DNA from: Unio delphinus
Taxonomy: Eukaryota > Mollusca > Bivalvia > Unionida > Unionidae
Assembly (NCBI GenBank): GCA_029339505.1
Contig: JAQISU010000132.1
Span: forward strand, 5,310,001-5,374,000
Length of the DNA: 64,000 nucleotides
Direction of reading: 5' to 3'
Position 1 is the stretch's first letter, and every line of letters starts with the position of its first letter. A model generated the notes under the pieces. The model saw nothing but the letters and a program-made list of their open reading frames with translations. It did not search any database and was not told the origin of the DNA. A program made the position numbers and the translations under genes. Positions 35,501-46,977 of the stretch are shown here, in pieces.

Positions 35501-35990
35501 ACATCAACTCTTTTAAAGCCTTAAAATACAAACATGCCGCAAGCTAAACGACGAAAATAAATCATAAAGATATATAACAAGAGCCCAGGCACGCGGCCAG
35601 TCTGTATCCTGTGGCCAGCAACATGATTGGTGTCATCATGATAGATAACATAGCTGGTGTGGCCCTTAGGCCATATACAATGACCCAATTTGGCTCTCGT
35701 GGTTGTTAGAGTTTTAGACCCTGCTATATAACACAAAGTTGGTTTTCGGTTTATCACGATAGAAAACAATTAAATAATAACAATAGTAACATACATTGAT
35801 TGTACATGGAGTAGATAATGATGGTAGCGAAGTAAAATTCAAAACAAGGAAATACAAATGTTAAATGCAATATAAAAAGGATAAGACGTAAGAAAACGAC
35901 AAAGCGAAATTATCCGAATGAATCGCAGTTCTAGTTCAGGGTTGGACATTATCTCTCCTATGTCGAAGTCAGAACAACATGAAAAAACCC

Positions 35991-35992
<2 letters not shown>
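35501..35992. other. Unrecognised stretch
   Basis: No gene supported; the minus-strand frame at 35521-35769 has no recognisable motif. Confidence 0.45.

Positions 35993-36022
<30 letters not shown>
35993..36022. repeat. (AC)n microsatellite
   Basis: About 15 AC dinucleotides following AAAAAACCCTA. The lead-in is weakly like the SINE family 1 3' end (AAAATCCTAACC), so it may be a relic of one. Confidence 0.9.
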
Positions 36023-36025
<3 letters not shown>

Positions 36026-37829
36026 TATAATTTCATCTGCATCTACACATATATTTGATTCTGTCAAATTCAAAAATATCTCTATAGAGCTGACATTGCC
36101 AGTCGAAGGAGGTGACACGAATGAATACCCTGAAGACAAATGGAACCCATTAAAAGGAAAAAAAAAATACCGGAAGTGAATTTAAGCAGAATAGCGATTA
36201 TGTAGACAATCAATTTTTTCATTTACTCTGTAAAATGTCACAAATTTCAATTATGTCTACACTGCAAAAAGTGCAAATGGGAGCCAGAACTGACATGACA
36301 ACGCTGTGTAATAAAAATTATAGAGACACACGCCATACTTGAAATAGTTGTCATAGTGACACACACGATATACATTAATTAGTAGTCATAGTAACTGAAC
36401 GACATGCGTTGATTAAGAGGGATAGTGACAAACTGGACGTGCGTCGATCAGTAAACATAGTAACACACACATTGCGTGCAGTTGTAATCAACGTGAATCT
36501 AAGATGTTAAATTGTAAAATGAGCTGAAATAAAAACAACAGTCAGGTATAAACAATTACCATGTGCTTATTGGCTACTGTATTGACTATGGGAAAGGTAA
36601 TTACCAGGTAACACAATGCACAACAAACACTAAATGATTGAATTAGTAAGACACTATTAAACTATGGTTGACGTAACTCGTTTATTGGATATGTACTTTG
36701 ATTTCAATTGGGTAAAAAATGATATAATATCATTAACAAGTACAACAATGTTATAAATAGTCAAGTTCGTACACACTTGATACGACATAATTTAAACCTT
36801 TCAATTTAAAGTTTGTATTTATATAATTTTGTTTTACATTTTCCCATCACATGTCGGAGATCATTTTTAATATGTTTATGTTTGTGCTCATACCAAAATT
36901 ATATCTGCTCTAGTGCATTATTCAATATTCCTGGTTTATGAATAAAAAATCTAATGAAATACTATATACATTATTAGACCTTCATAATGCTAACTCAGTT
37001 CCGTCCCGACTGAGCTTAAAGCAATTTCCTTCTTACTAGTTTACGTCTATTGCTAATTAGGTTATTGCCATACATTCCAGACAAATACAGTATAGGCGTA
37101 TTGGTATTTGGCAATCTGACAATCTTATTTTGTTATGCATGTTACGCAGTTGTTTCTCCGCATGCGCATATAACAGAACGTAATTTACACATAATATCAA
37201 ATTGTACTTTTAGAATGGCATGTGTCTTGTATAGTTATCTCCCCACGAAATACTTTGTATCTGAAGCACTTTGCAAACATATAATATTATTTTGATATAT
37301 TAAAATACCATTAACTGTTCATGCGTCTGGATTAAACATATCAGTTCCCACTCATTTGTTAGGCTAATTCGTTTAAAAATTCATTTGGATGAGAAATAAG
37401 CACAGCTTTAACAGCAAGGTAGAGTGCATATTCAAGGACTAAACACGGATGCAATTGTAAAGTAGAATGCCCAGTTTGCCATGATCATGCTGTAAACAAA
37501 AATAACACAGGGTAGACCGCAGCTGCCGCGGCCTCGTGGTCAGCATATGGTCAAATGCTCAAAAAAAGCGTGGATTAATTAGTTTATCGACGTGAGTGTT
37601 TCTGTATAGAGCGGACTCTGATTGGAGCGTACATGAAGATATTGACATGTTTGTGTTGTTGAAAGATCCATCGCAACTACTACCACAAACACAATAAGAA
37701 CAAGAACATTTGGTTGTTTGCGATTGTTGGTAATGCATCAGAATCATTCTGCTGGCGTTAAAATTAACATATACAAGTGCTTATACCAAAGGTTCTCACA
37801 ATTTAGGAGACAATTGAGATGCCTGAAAC
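36023..37829. other. Unrecognised stretch
   Basis: No gene, RNA or repeat recognised over 1.8 kb. The region at 36300-36490 repeats the phrase 'CATAGT.ACACAC' three times loosely (near 36351, 36385, 36457), possibly an old degenerate tandem repeat. Confidence 0.5.
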
Positions 37830-38185
37830 GGTGTTAGTCTTATATGTCTTAAATTATCTCTGTTTTACGTCATTGAGATATGTAAACTTTGTGTCCGTCT
37901 TATACACCCTAAATCTGCTCTGTGCTACGTCGTTGTGATATGTCAAATCTGTGTCTGTCTTGAATTCTCTCTGTGTGAAGTCATTCAGATGTATCAAGTC
38001 TGCGTCAGTGTTATATAATTTGAATTCTCTTTGTTAAGTAATTGAGTTGTGTCAACTCTGTGTTAGTCTTATATATCTTGAATTCTCTATGTGTTAAGTC
38101 ATTGAGCTGTAGCAAATCTGTGTTAGTCTAATATATCTTGAATTCTCTCTATGTTAAGTCATTGAGATGTGTTTTATCTGTATGT
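37830..38185 (+). repeat. ~60-bp tandem repeat, about six diverged copies
   Basis: Each copy contains a variant of GTCATTGAGATGTGTCAA, TCTGTGTTAGTCTTATAT and CTTGAATTCTCT. The two most alike copies are around 38030-38150; copies toward 37830 are more diverged and vary in length. Confidence 0.8.
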
Positions 38186-38445
38186 TCACATGAAGAAGAA
38201 GAAAAAAGTGCTATTGTAATACTTAAAATTAGCGAAAGCCATTTCGTTTTTTTTTGTTTTGAGATATGCTTATCAACAACAGTGATCCAACTACTCTTTT
38301 CTCATCTACCATCAAAATAATACTGCTCTAGAATTTTTTAAAGAAAAAAACTTCATTAGATTTTGTATGCATTACAATTAAATTTTATGAATATTACATT
38401 CATTATACACAGATGCGCATATTCACTAAATATATATGGGTGTGG

Positions 38446-38446
<1 letters not shown>

Positions 38447-38493
<47 letters not shown>
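38447..38493 (-). repeat. (ATC)n array, 3' tail of the LINE
   Basis: About 15 ATC/GAT triplets directly at the 3' end of the LINE pseudogene. RTE-clade elements typically end in short tandem repeats rather than poly(A) (established), so this is probably the element's own tail, giving poly-His or poly-Asp frames that are artefacts. Confidence 0.85.
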
Positions 38494-41390
38494 GTTTCTT
38501 TACCTTTTGTGGTCGTTGAGGCACTGTGTTGCTGAACATCCGACCAGTTCCCTCCACTTGTTTTGATCATGTGCCAATGCCTGTGTCTGTGCAAAACTTT
38601 TCCTGGTCCATTCTGTGATGTTGTCAGTCCACTTTTTTCTCTGTCTACTTCTCCTTCTACCACCTTGGACGCTGCCCTGCAGTACTGCTGTGGATGGAAT
38701 GTTGGCTCTAGTGACATGGCCTTACCAATTCAGCTTTCTCTTTTTGACAGTGGTGACGGAGGTCTTCATAATGGCCTACTTTGTGTATTATGGTGTTACG
38801 CACTTCTGCATTTGTGATGTGGTCCACGGAGGAGATGCCAAGGATGGTTCTGTAGCATCTCATTTCAAGTGCCTGCATTCTTCATTGTAATTCTGCAGTC
38901 AGGGTCCAGGCCTCAAATGGATATATAAAGACTGAGATGGCTAGTGATTTCAATAGTCTGATTTTAGTTTTTAGACATATATTTTTGTTTCTTCAGATGG
39001 GCCTTAGCTTTGACATAGCTGCCGTTGTAAGTGCTGCTCTAGACAGCTCTTGATCCCTCTTCTGTGATTATGGAACCAAGATATTTGAATTGGCCCAATG
39101 TTTCAAGCTCCTGTCATCTGACTTTAATCTTGGCTGAGATTTGTTTGCCACTATTTGTCATCAGCTTTGTCTTCTCGGCGCTGGTCTCCTTGTCAAATCT
39201 GGCAGATGTTTCATCTAGGTTCTTCACTAAGGTGGCAAGCTAAGTTTCACTGCCTGCCAGCCCAACAATGAATCTGCAAAGCGTAGATTGGTGTTACGCC
39301 CTCCAACGCTGACTGTCCCACAGTGGTTTTCTAGAGCCTCATGCATGATGCGCTTTAAGTAGATGTTGAAAAGCGTGGGAGACAGCAGACAGCCTTGCCA
39401 TACACCAACTGTTGTCTTGAACCAGTCCCCCACAGAACATTGAGCAATTACTGCACTAGTAGCATTGGTGTATAGCTGTTTGATGGTATTGGTCAACGTT
39501 TGACCCATGTTGTTTTTCTTCATTGTGATCCACACTGCATCATGCCACACTCCACTCTGTCAAAAGCCTTTTTGAAATCCTTGAACACATGCTAGATGTC
39601 TTGTTGATGTTGTGAGTACTTTTCACACAGAAACTTAAGATTGAATATTTGTTCTGTCGTGCTTCTTCCAATCCGGAACCCTGCCTGTTCTTCAGCGATT
39701 ATTTATTCTGTTTGTGGGTTCAGTCTGTTCAAGATGATCTTCAGCATAACCTTACTAGCATAGCTGATCAAACTTATAGTTCTGTAATTTTGACACAGCT
39801 GGAGATTGCCTCTTTTGGGGAGTGTTATAATCAGTGACTGTGTCCACTGTGCTGGCGTTTTGCCTGTCTGCCAGATCTTGTTGCAGATTTTTGTTAGTTG
39901 CTCTATCACCGATTCCCCAAAACTCTTGATAAGTTCAGGGATGTTGTCTACTTTCTTCGGTGCTCTTATTGCTGACTCCACCTCTTATTTGAGAATGGAG
40001 AAATCATCATCATTTGTGGAGTTTGGAACTTTAAGCACCTCTGGGTCTCCTGTGGATAGATAGTTGTAGAAATCTTTACAATACTCAGTCCATCTTTAAG
40101 CAATGTCACTTGCTTCTGTGAGGCACTTTCCATTTTCGTCTTTAATGGTACTGACTCTTGGCTGCTTCTGCATGGTGAGGTCTTTCACAATTTGGAATGC
40201 CTTTTTGTTGTTATTCTTGTTCAGAATGTTCTCTATTTCTGTGCACTTTTTTCCAATCCAATCGTCTTTTGCTTTCTTCAAGTTTTTGTTTCTAATATTC
40301 TTGTTTATTTCTCGGTACTCTGTTGCCCCTTTTGTGTGTCTGGTGTTTTTGAGGTTTCTTCGGGCATCACACAGATTCAGATTCTCTTCTGTAACCCAGG
40401 GATTATTCTGTGGGCGATGGAGGCCAATGATATCCTTGGTAGCTGTTAACATGATTGTGTTGAACGTGTCTGTCATCACTTTAACATCAACATCCCTCAC
40501 AAGAAGTGGAGCAAATTTTCCTCCAATTGTGGCTTGGAATGACTTGCAGATGTTAGGGTCCTTCAGTTGTTCAATGCTGAATTTGAGCCTGATTTTCTTT
40601 GGCTTGTTCATGTTCTTCAGCCTCACTCGAAAGTTAATAATGACCAGGTCGTGATCACTTGCAACATGAGCACATGGGAACGTCCTTGTTTTTGCTCTAT
40701 TTGATGCCAAATCGGTAACGGATTTGAACTAGTATGTAGTCGATCTGGTTATGATGGGTTCCATTTGGTGCGTGCCATGTCCAGCATCGTGAAGCTTTAT
40801 GTTAGTCCATGGTATTGGCTAGTTCCAAGATATTGTAGCTTGCGAACTCGAGCAGCCGTCTCCCTCTTTCATTGGTAAGCTCATTGCAAGAAGGTTCACA
40901 ATAATTATCACATTTTGTTAGAGCACTTTTGACAACTTTAGCATTCCAGTCTCCGTGGATGATGAGGATGTCTTTTTTACTTACCATGTTTATTATACCC
41001 TGGAGTTTGTTGTAAAACTCCTCTATTTCGTCATCTTCATGATCAGTAGTTGGAACATTGACTTGGATAATTGTGATGTTAAAGGGAGATGCTTTCAGAA
41101 TGGAAATGTTTCTGCTAGATATGGGGCGACATTCACGCACAGATCCTTGATGGCTTTGTTTGCAAGGAAGCCTACTCCATTTATAGACTTGACCAACTCT
41201 CCACTATAGTATAGTATATGCCCATCTTCAGTTTCGTGTTCTCCTAGGGCTTAATATCTTACTTCACAGAGTCCCAAAATGTGCCATGTGTAGTGTTCCA
41301 TCTCATGTGTCAACTCTTGGATTCTTCCAGTTTGTGCCAGAATTATAATGTTCTAGGTGGCGATGGCAACGCTATCTCTCGCTCTGATTT
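38447..41390 (-). pseudogene. Degraded RTE/BovB-type LINE (endonuclease + reverse transcriptase)
   Basis: Conceptual minus-strand translation shows an apurinic-type endonuclease with HGDWNAKV (40931-40960) and SDHDLV (about 40642-40661). The reverse transcriptase follows with YRTISLIS (about 39763-39790), DFKKAFDRV (39553-39581) and GVWQGCLLSPTLFN (39364-39408). Family membership is known from these motif combinations. The catalytic FADD box is broken: after FAD (39272-39280) one base is missing and the frame shifts. A stop interrupts the segment before position 40696, another precedes DFKKAFDRV, and more frame changes separate the open segments 40802-41140, 40096-40710, 39703-39981 and 39227-39550. 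The C-terminal part runs to about 38500. It cannot encode an active enzyme. Confidence 0.93.
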
Positions 41391-41391
41391 T

Positions 41392-41416
41392 ATGCAAAGT
41401 ACATTTTACTTTGCAT
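41392..41416. other. Perfect 10-bp inverted repeat at the LINE 5' boundary
   Basis: ATGCAAAGTA (41392-41401), CATTT, TACTTTGCAT (41407-41416). It sits immediately upstream of the last recognisable endonuclease coding sequence. It could be an untranslated part of the element or flanking DNA. Confidence 0.6.
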
Positions 41417-41466
41417 AACATCAACTACTTTACTAGTCTTTAAATATTGGAACCTATATAGGCTAC

Positions 41467-41925
41467 ACGTACTAATTATATGGAAGAACTGTGCACCATT
41501 CTATAAATTGGTGAATAAATAATAGAGTATAACCGGATCTGGTAGTCCATATTTGGTCAATAATGAAACGTAAAATTTTAGTACAAGTAACTTTTGAGAG
41601 CTTATCCTATCTGTAATTTAAAACAAATATAGACAACATTCTATTGATGCAAGTTTAGTATTGTTACAGGGTTGACTTAGGAGTACTCAAAAATGAAAAT
41701 AGCACCTAATTCATTTGGTGCAGAATCAATAACACGTGTTTCATGCACATGTAGATACAAAAAACTCCGCGGCTGTGTTCTCCACATTTAAGCTTGCACC
41801 AAGGATAGTAATGTACGGAGAACTATAGGTCATTAGCACCCGAAAATTTTAAGTTATTGTATTTTTTAATATGATGGTGCTTCCATATGTTTACTATGAG
41901 AGTTGAATTAGTACCGTAACGTCTA
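41467..41925 (+). repeat. ~460-bp duplicated segment, copy 1
   Basis: The order of matches to 43162-43628 is complete: AATAATAGAGTATA, GTAAAATTTTAGTA, CAAATATAGACAA, TTAGGAGTACTC, TTTCATGCACATGTAGATA, AAGCTTGCACCAAGGATAGT, and CCATATGTTTACT..GAGAGTTGAATTAGT. Copy 1 lies just left of the short dispersed repeat 41930-41985. No coding frame is conserved between the copies. Confidence 0.85.
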
Positions 41926-41929
41926 TATA

Positions 41930-41985
41930 CTACCTATACCATAATAGGAACCTGTTGTTTCCATGGCTACCACGTGCATTCATGG
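41930..41985 (+). repeat. Short dispersed repeat, copy 2
   Basis: Matches 32842-32895 (CCTATACCATAATAG, CTGTTGTTTCCATGG). It directly follows the duplicated segment, but the second copy of that segment at 43628 lacks it. Confidence 0.6.
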
Positions 41986-43161
41986 TATCAATTTAGTGGT
42001 TTGTGCATATGACAATCATAATGGAGGTTTTATTTTCATGGTTTGCATGTGATTGTGGAGAAAAAATCTGTACAAAACACAGATGGGAAGGGTTGTATAC
42101 ACTGGACAGGGGCAGTAGATAACTCAGGCATTGGGGAAAAAATAACAGACTCATGAGAATACTTACGGCAAAGACTATGATCACCTTGATAGCACTTAAC
42201 TATTGCATCTGTTGTATAAGATAATTACTTATTAATTTTGGTGTACATGTATCATATTTTTAATGATTTTTCAAACTCAAACTCTATTTATAAAGGCAAC
42301 ATTGCTCTGCACTTATTATCAAATGATAGGATATAATCATTTAGCTGTAAATTAGAGCTTGCTACTTGGTATGCCCAATCAAGGTATATTACATCCCCTT
42401 TGATTGTGATTGAGTGGATTGCTAGCTTTGTTCATGTTTCTCTTTATTTCAATAATTTATGCATGTTATTCAGCTTTATATTGTAAAGTAAAGAAGTTAG
42501 CAGTGCTTGTAGTGGAATGTAGCCACAATATTGATTCTGAGGTTTTTTCTTAACTTTTAATGATTTGTTGGGTAAATGTAGGTATATATTTATGAATTAG
42601 ACAACTTTAATATGCAATTCAATTATATTACTTTAATTAACCAAATACCTTATGAAATGATAAGTTATATCAGTGTCTGAATATTGCATAGAACTATGGA
42701 CTTGGCATCCCAAAGTTTTCCACATATTTCTCCACCTCCAGCTTACTTCTTAGCTTGGGTCGCAGCAGTTTGTCAGCAGGCTTTTAAAATATTAAAACTT
42801 GTATTATAGCCAGTGATGAAAAACAAGCCAGCATGTAATTTGATACCCTGTGATGTCATACTTGCTAGTGTCAGCATTTTTGTATTTCTTTTGTGTCGCA
42901 TCCGTGCCATAGAAAGACAGCATAAAGATACAAATGCAGACAATTTTTTTAATAACAAGAATAAGCCACCACAAAGTACAATACAACACAGCCACATGGA
43001 ATGCGGATGCAGGTTAGCTATATACAGTGATATCACATAAAATGCCATCACACTATTATCCTTGCACAATCATGGCTAATAAGTTCTTAGAATCAAGCTA
43101 TATTATCAGTGAGTATAAGTACATATTTTTCTATAAAAAGTAAACATGTAATAGGACAGAC
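41986..43161. other. Unrecognised stretch between duplicated segments
   Basis: No gene supported. Frames at 42773-43069 (minus) and 42813-43040 (plus) overlap antisense and have no recognisable motif. Confidence 0.45.
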
Positions 43162-43628
43162 GATACTAATGATATGGAATAATTGTGAACCAGTCTAGAA
43201 ATGGGTGAAGAAATAATAGAGTATATACGGGTTTGATGGTCACGTAATTGGTTAATAATGAAAAGTAAAATTTTAGTAAAAATATATTTTGAGAGCATAT
43301 CTTATTTTTAATTCTTTTAATACAAATATAGACAATATTCCATTGGTGTAATTGTAGCATTGTACAGGCTTGCCTTAGGAGTACTCGTACATGAAAGTAG
43401 CACCTGATTCATTTGATGCAAAATCAATAACATTTGTTTCATGCACATGTAGATAACAATAAATGCAGCGGCTCATATGGTGTTCTCCACACGGAAGCTT
43501 GCACCAAGGATAGTTTTGCATGCAGAAATATAGTTCTGATCATTAGCATCTAGAAATTTTAAGTTATTGAATTTTGAATATGATGGTGTTTCCATATGTT
43601 TACTTTGAGAGTTGAATTAGTGCCGTGA
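43162..43628 (+). repeat. ~460-bp duplicated segment, copy 2
   Basis: Direct-oriented copy of 41467-41925, offset about 1.7 kb, with many substitutions and small indels, so the duplication is not recent. Confidence 0.85.
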
Positions 43629-43870
43629 CCCCTGTAGTCGACTTCCACCTTACGTCTGTCGTGGGATATCACTTGAAGCCACCACAAGTTGTACACATTA
43701 TATTGAATTATCTGTATATAGGCAAAAGAGTGCTCCGGTAATGTATTGGTTTGTCAGTCTATTTAATCTTTGGACTTAGCAATGTTATTATACGATATCG
43801 ATTTTAAAATATCGATTTCAAAAATGATGGTACGACGAGTATGTGAAATATCTAGTCATTAAAAAGTAGT

Positions 43871-44367
43871 GTATGTATGTATGTATGTATGTATGTATGT
43901 ATGTATGTATGTATGTATGTATGTATGTATGTATGTATGTATGTATGTATGCATGCATGCATGCATGCACGCACGCACGCACGCACGCACGCATGTATGT
44001 ATGTATGTATGTGTGTCTGTAAGCGTGTATGTGTGTATGTATGAATGTATGTATGTATGTATGTATGTATGTATGTATGTATGCATGCACGCACGCACGC
44101 ATGCATGCATGTATGTATGTATGTATGTATGTATGTATGTGTGTCTGTAAGCGTGTATGTATGTATGTATGTATGTATGTATGTATGTATGTATGTATGT
44201 ATGTATGTATGTATGAATGCATGCACGCACGCACGCACGCACGCACGCATGCATGCATGTATGTATGTATGTATGTGTGTCTGTAAGCGTGTATGTGTGT
44301 ATGTATGTATGTATGTATGTATGTATGTATGTATGTATGTATGTGTGTATGTATGTATGTGTGTATG
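43871..44367. repeat. (TATG)n array with recurring CATG/CACG and TGTGTCTGTAAGCG blocks
   Basis: Within the TATG array a block TGTGTCTGTAAGCGTGTATG occurs at about 44011, 44139 and 44275 (spacing 128 and 136 bp). Each is preceded by CATG/CACG-rich tetranucleotides. The array therefore expanded partly by copying of ~130-bp units, not only by single-motif slippage. Met/Tyr/Val/Cys and His/Thr frames are artefacts. Confidence 0.95.
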
Positions 44368-45131
44368 ACAATAATTATGTGCCATACTTTCAGTGAAAAA
44401 TTAGCCTTTCATGATCAACAGGTAATCAATGGCTTTTTAAAACATAAAAAAGGTTTACAAGGGCAAAATAAATCATATATGTATGATGACCAATGCCAAC
44501 AAGAAAAATTGAAAACATTAAACGAATTTTAGAAAGATAACTTTCAGTAAGAGAATGATCGATTGGCCTACTTCATATCGCCATGTGATGTTTATTAAAT
44601 CAGCCTTATACTTTGTGTTGAATGTCACGTTACCCGTTTATCCGACTATCTTTTTTTCAGCCAAGGAGACATTGGCTATTTTTTTTCTTTTGTTGTTTAT
44701 GAAATTGTTGTTTATAACAATGATAGTAATAACTTTAAATTATATATAGTTGTTAGGGAACCTTAACTGTGGGAGAAACATATAAGGTTACTGCAATCGG
44801 CAAAATGCTTAGGATGGTCATGTTTAATCGGTGTCATACCATTAATCTGATGTTTACAACATGTCATCAGATGCAACATGGGAAGTCAATACTGATAATG
44901 TGGTGAGTGTCATTCCCATATGACTGAAGAAATACTTCGTTCTCCAACATTGTTGGACGAGTTGTGTAAACGTTAGAATGCATATACACACTTGGGAATA
45001 TACAGATAGACGTATATACACGCAGAAAGTTAGAGTCAAGCTGATAAACGTATACATGTACAGAGATAGGCACATACCCATAGCAATGTACAGACAGATA
45101 AGTACATGAAAATAGGAATGTACAGACAGAT

Positions 45132-45133
<2 letters not shown>
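44368..45133. other. Unrecognised stretch
   Basis: No gene supported. Near 44990-45130 the sequence contains loosely repeated (ATACAC..ACAGATAG) phrases leading into the (AC)n array. Confidence 0.5.

Positions 45134-45174
<41 letters not shown>
45134..45174. repeat. (AC)n microsatellite
   Basis: About 20 AC dinucleotides. Confidence 0.96.
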
Positions 45175-45175
<1 letters not shown>

Positions 45176-46415
45176 TCTTGTTAAAAGTACAAAACAGGGA
45201 CATGGATTTTACCATCAAAACGGGGACATTTTTATTTTAGCAAATTATGAGCGATAAAGATATATTTTACTATGCATACACAGTGTTAGTAATTATACAG
45301 TCAAATAGGGGAAATTCAATAGGCCTGTAATTGATTTTAAATAGAAATCAATTCAATCTAAATACTGAAGTAATCTCACCTCATACAGGTAATACCCATC
45401 CTTATAAATCAACTAAATTCATATTACAATGTCGACTCTTTATATAATGTTTGTTGTATATATAAGTACAAATGTACGTCCAGGGGTTTAAAGAAGCTGA
45501 TTTGTCAGAGTTGTGTGAAAATGGAGAGAATATGTCCTTTTTGCTAAAATTAAATAATCAAAGATATGCATGCCAATCTTCAGTTAAAGTAATTTCAATA
45601 GCGGCAAGATTACAGTTTAGAATTTAAAATGTCCCACAAAATAACACATGCTTAGCTTTGGTGTACAAATATGTGCCACTTAGTGCAATCTCCATCATTA
45701 ATAAGCCAATGCATGTTAAGATATCTTCAATATTAAAGGCATGGTTTAGTTGTAGTGAGCTCAAGTCAGAGCCGCATAAGTGTACCTGTGCCAAAGCTCA
45801 GATCAGAGCCGCATAATTGTCCCTGGGCCAAACAGTCCATATTAAAATCTGTGTGGAATAAATTGTGTGTTGCCATGTGCAGGATTCATAATAGATAGTG
45901 GTAGATCGTACAGTTGAATGATCGAGAAGGGACTGTCCCGTTATCTGGAGACACCTTTTATTCGTACTATGATGATAACTATGGTGTAGCGTTCAGGCAA
46001 ATTACTGACTTATAGCAGCGTAGGAAAATAGTTCGCGGTATTTAGTGTTTTGAGTTGTGATTGTATTTTATGGTAGTTAAGTACCAGCACTATGTAGCAA
46101 GGAAATACAACGCATTTGTGAGGTAAGCAGGCAATTGTGAACTCGTGATGTAATTGTGTAGTAGTGTTATTGGTGGTCACGCAATAATTAGAGGAAAATA
46201 ATTATAGCTTGTGTCATTATTCGTTCCCTAAAGGGACACTTTGAATCTAACAGTTTTAATGTCCTACCTTTCGCTTAGTGTAATCATTTGTGAATTTAAT
46301 GTTGCGTATTTGAGATATTGATTGATTAGAGAAAAATTGACGACTGTTTTCATCGGGTAATTAGATGAAAAGACATGAAAATAGCAAGAAGGAAGAACGA
46401 CATAGAGAAGTAACG

Positions 46416-46419
<4 letters not shown>
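45175..46419. other. Unrecognised stretch
   Basis: No gene. A ~32-bp phrase (TCAGAGCCGCATAA.TGT.CCTG.GCCAAA) is present twice at 45765-45835, a small local duplication. Confidence 0.5.

Positions 46420-46466
<47 letters not shown>
46420..46466. repeat. (GA)n microsatellite
   Basis: About 23 GA dinucleotides. Confidence 0.96.
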
Positions 46467-46471
<5 letters not shown>

Positions 46472-46977
46472 GTGGAATGGAAGTGTTAGGGGCCTCTTTT
46501 CATAAGCTCCATCTCAAGAGGTTGATGACCTCTTTAAAAAGAGCCAATAAACATACGAGAGCCAATTAATGAAGAAATGCAGAAGATCAAGATGATGTGG
46601 TCAGAGGAGGAGGTTGCAATGGAACTAAGCTGGATGAGGGATGAATGAAAACTGGATGTAGACACATGTACGGTTTATAAAGATGAGGCGTAAAAGCTGG
46701 ATCCTTGACGATGTGAAATAATACAGAGGAATAAGAGCAATCAGAGGCTCGTGAGACGGCGATGTGCAACCTGCTGTGTCCGACCTGGAAGGTGTGACCA
46801 CGGGTGAAGAAATGGAGTAGACGAAATCCAATGGTTTTTTTCAAAGTAATTCAGATTCTGCAGAAGTAACATAGATTTATGTCTGTGCATGTATATGTTG
46901 ACATCAAAACTTTAAATCCCTTACACATTCATTTGTGTTTGTGAGTGTGTGCGATGAAACGTTTCTTTAAAATCTTC
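46467..46977. other. Purine-biased unrecognised stretch
   Basis: The plus strand is GA-rich from 46560 to 46840, unlike its surroundings. AAGAGGT (46516-46522) pairs with ACCTCTT (46528-46534). The minus-strand frames at 46587-46844 and 46625-46831 overlap each other and show no recognised motif. A non-coding RNA or exon cannot be excluded, but nothing positive supports either. Confidence 0.35.

Noticed and set aside
40103..40654. 183-codon plus-strand frame
   Set aside because: It is antisense to the endonuclease/linker part of the minus-strand LINE pseudogene, whose motifs are recognisable. The plus frame is a shadow.
46516..46534. AGGT-TGATG-ACCT as a nuclear receptor inverted half-site pair
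   Set aside because: The half sites are incomplete and a single short palindrome in purine-rich DNA is weak evidence.
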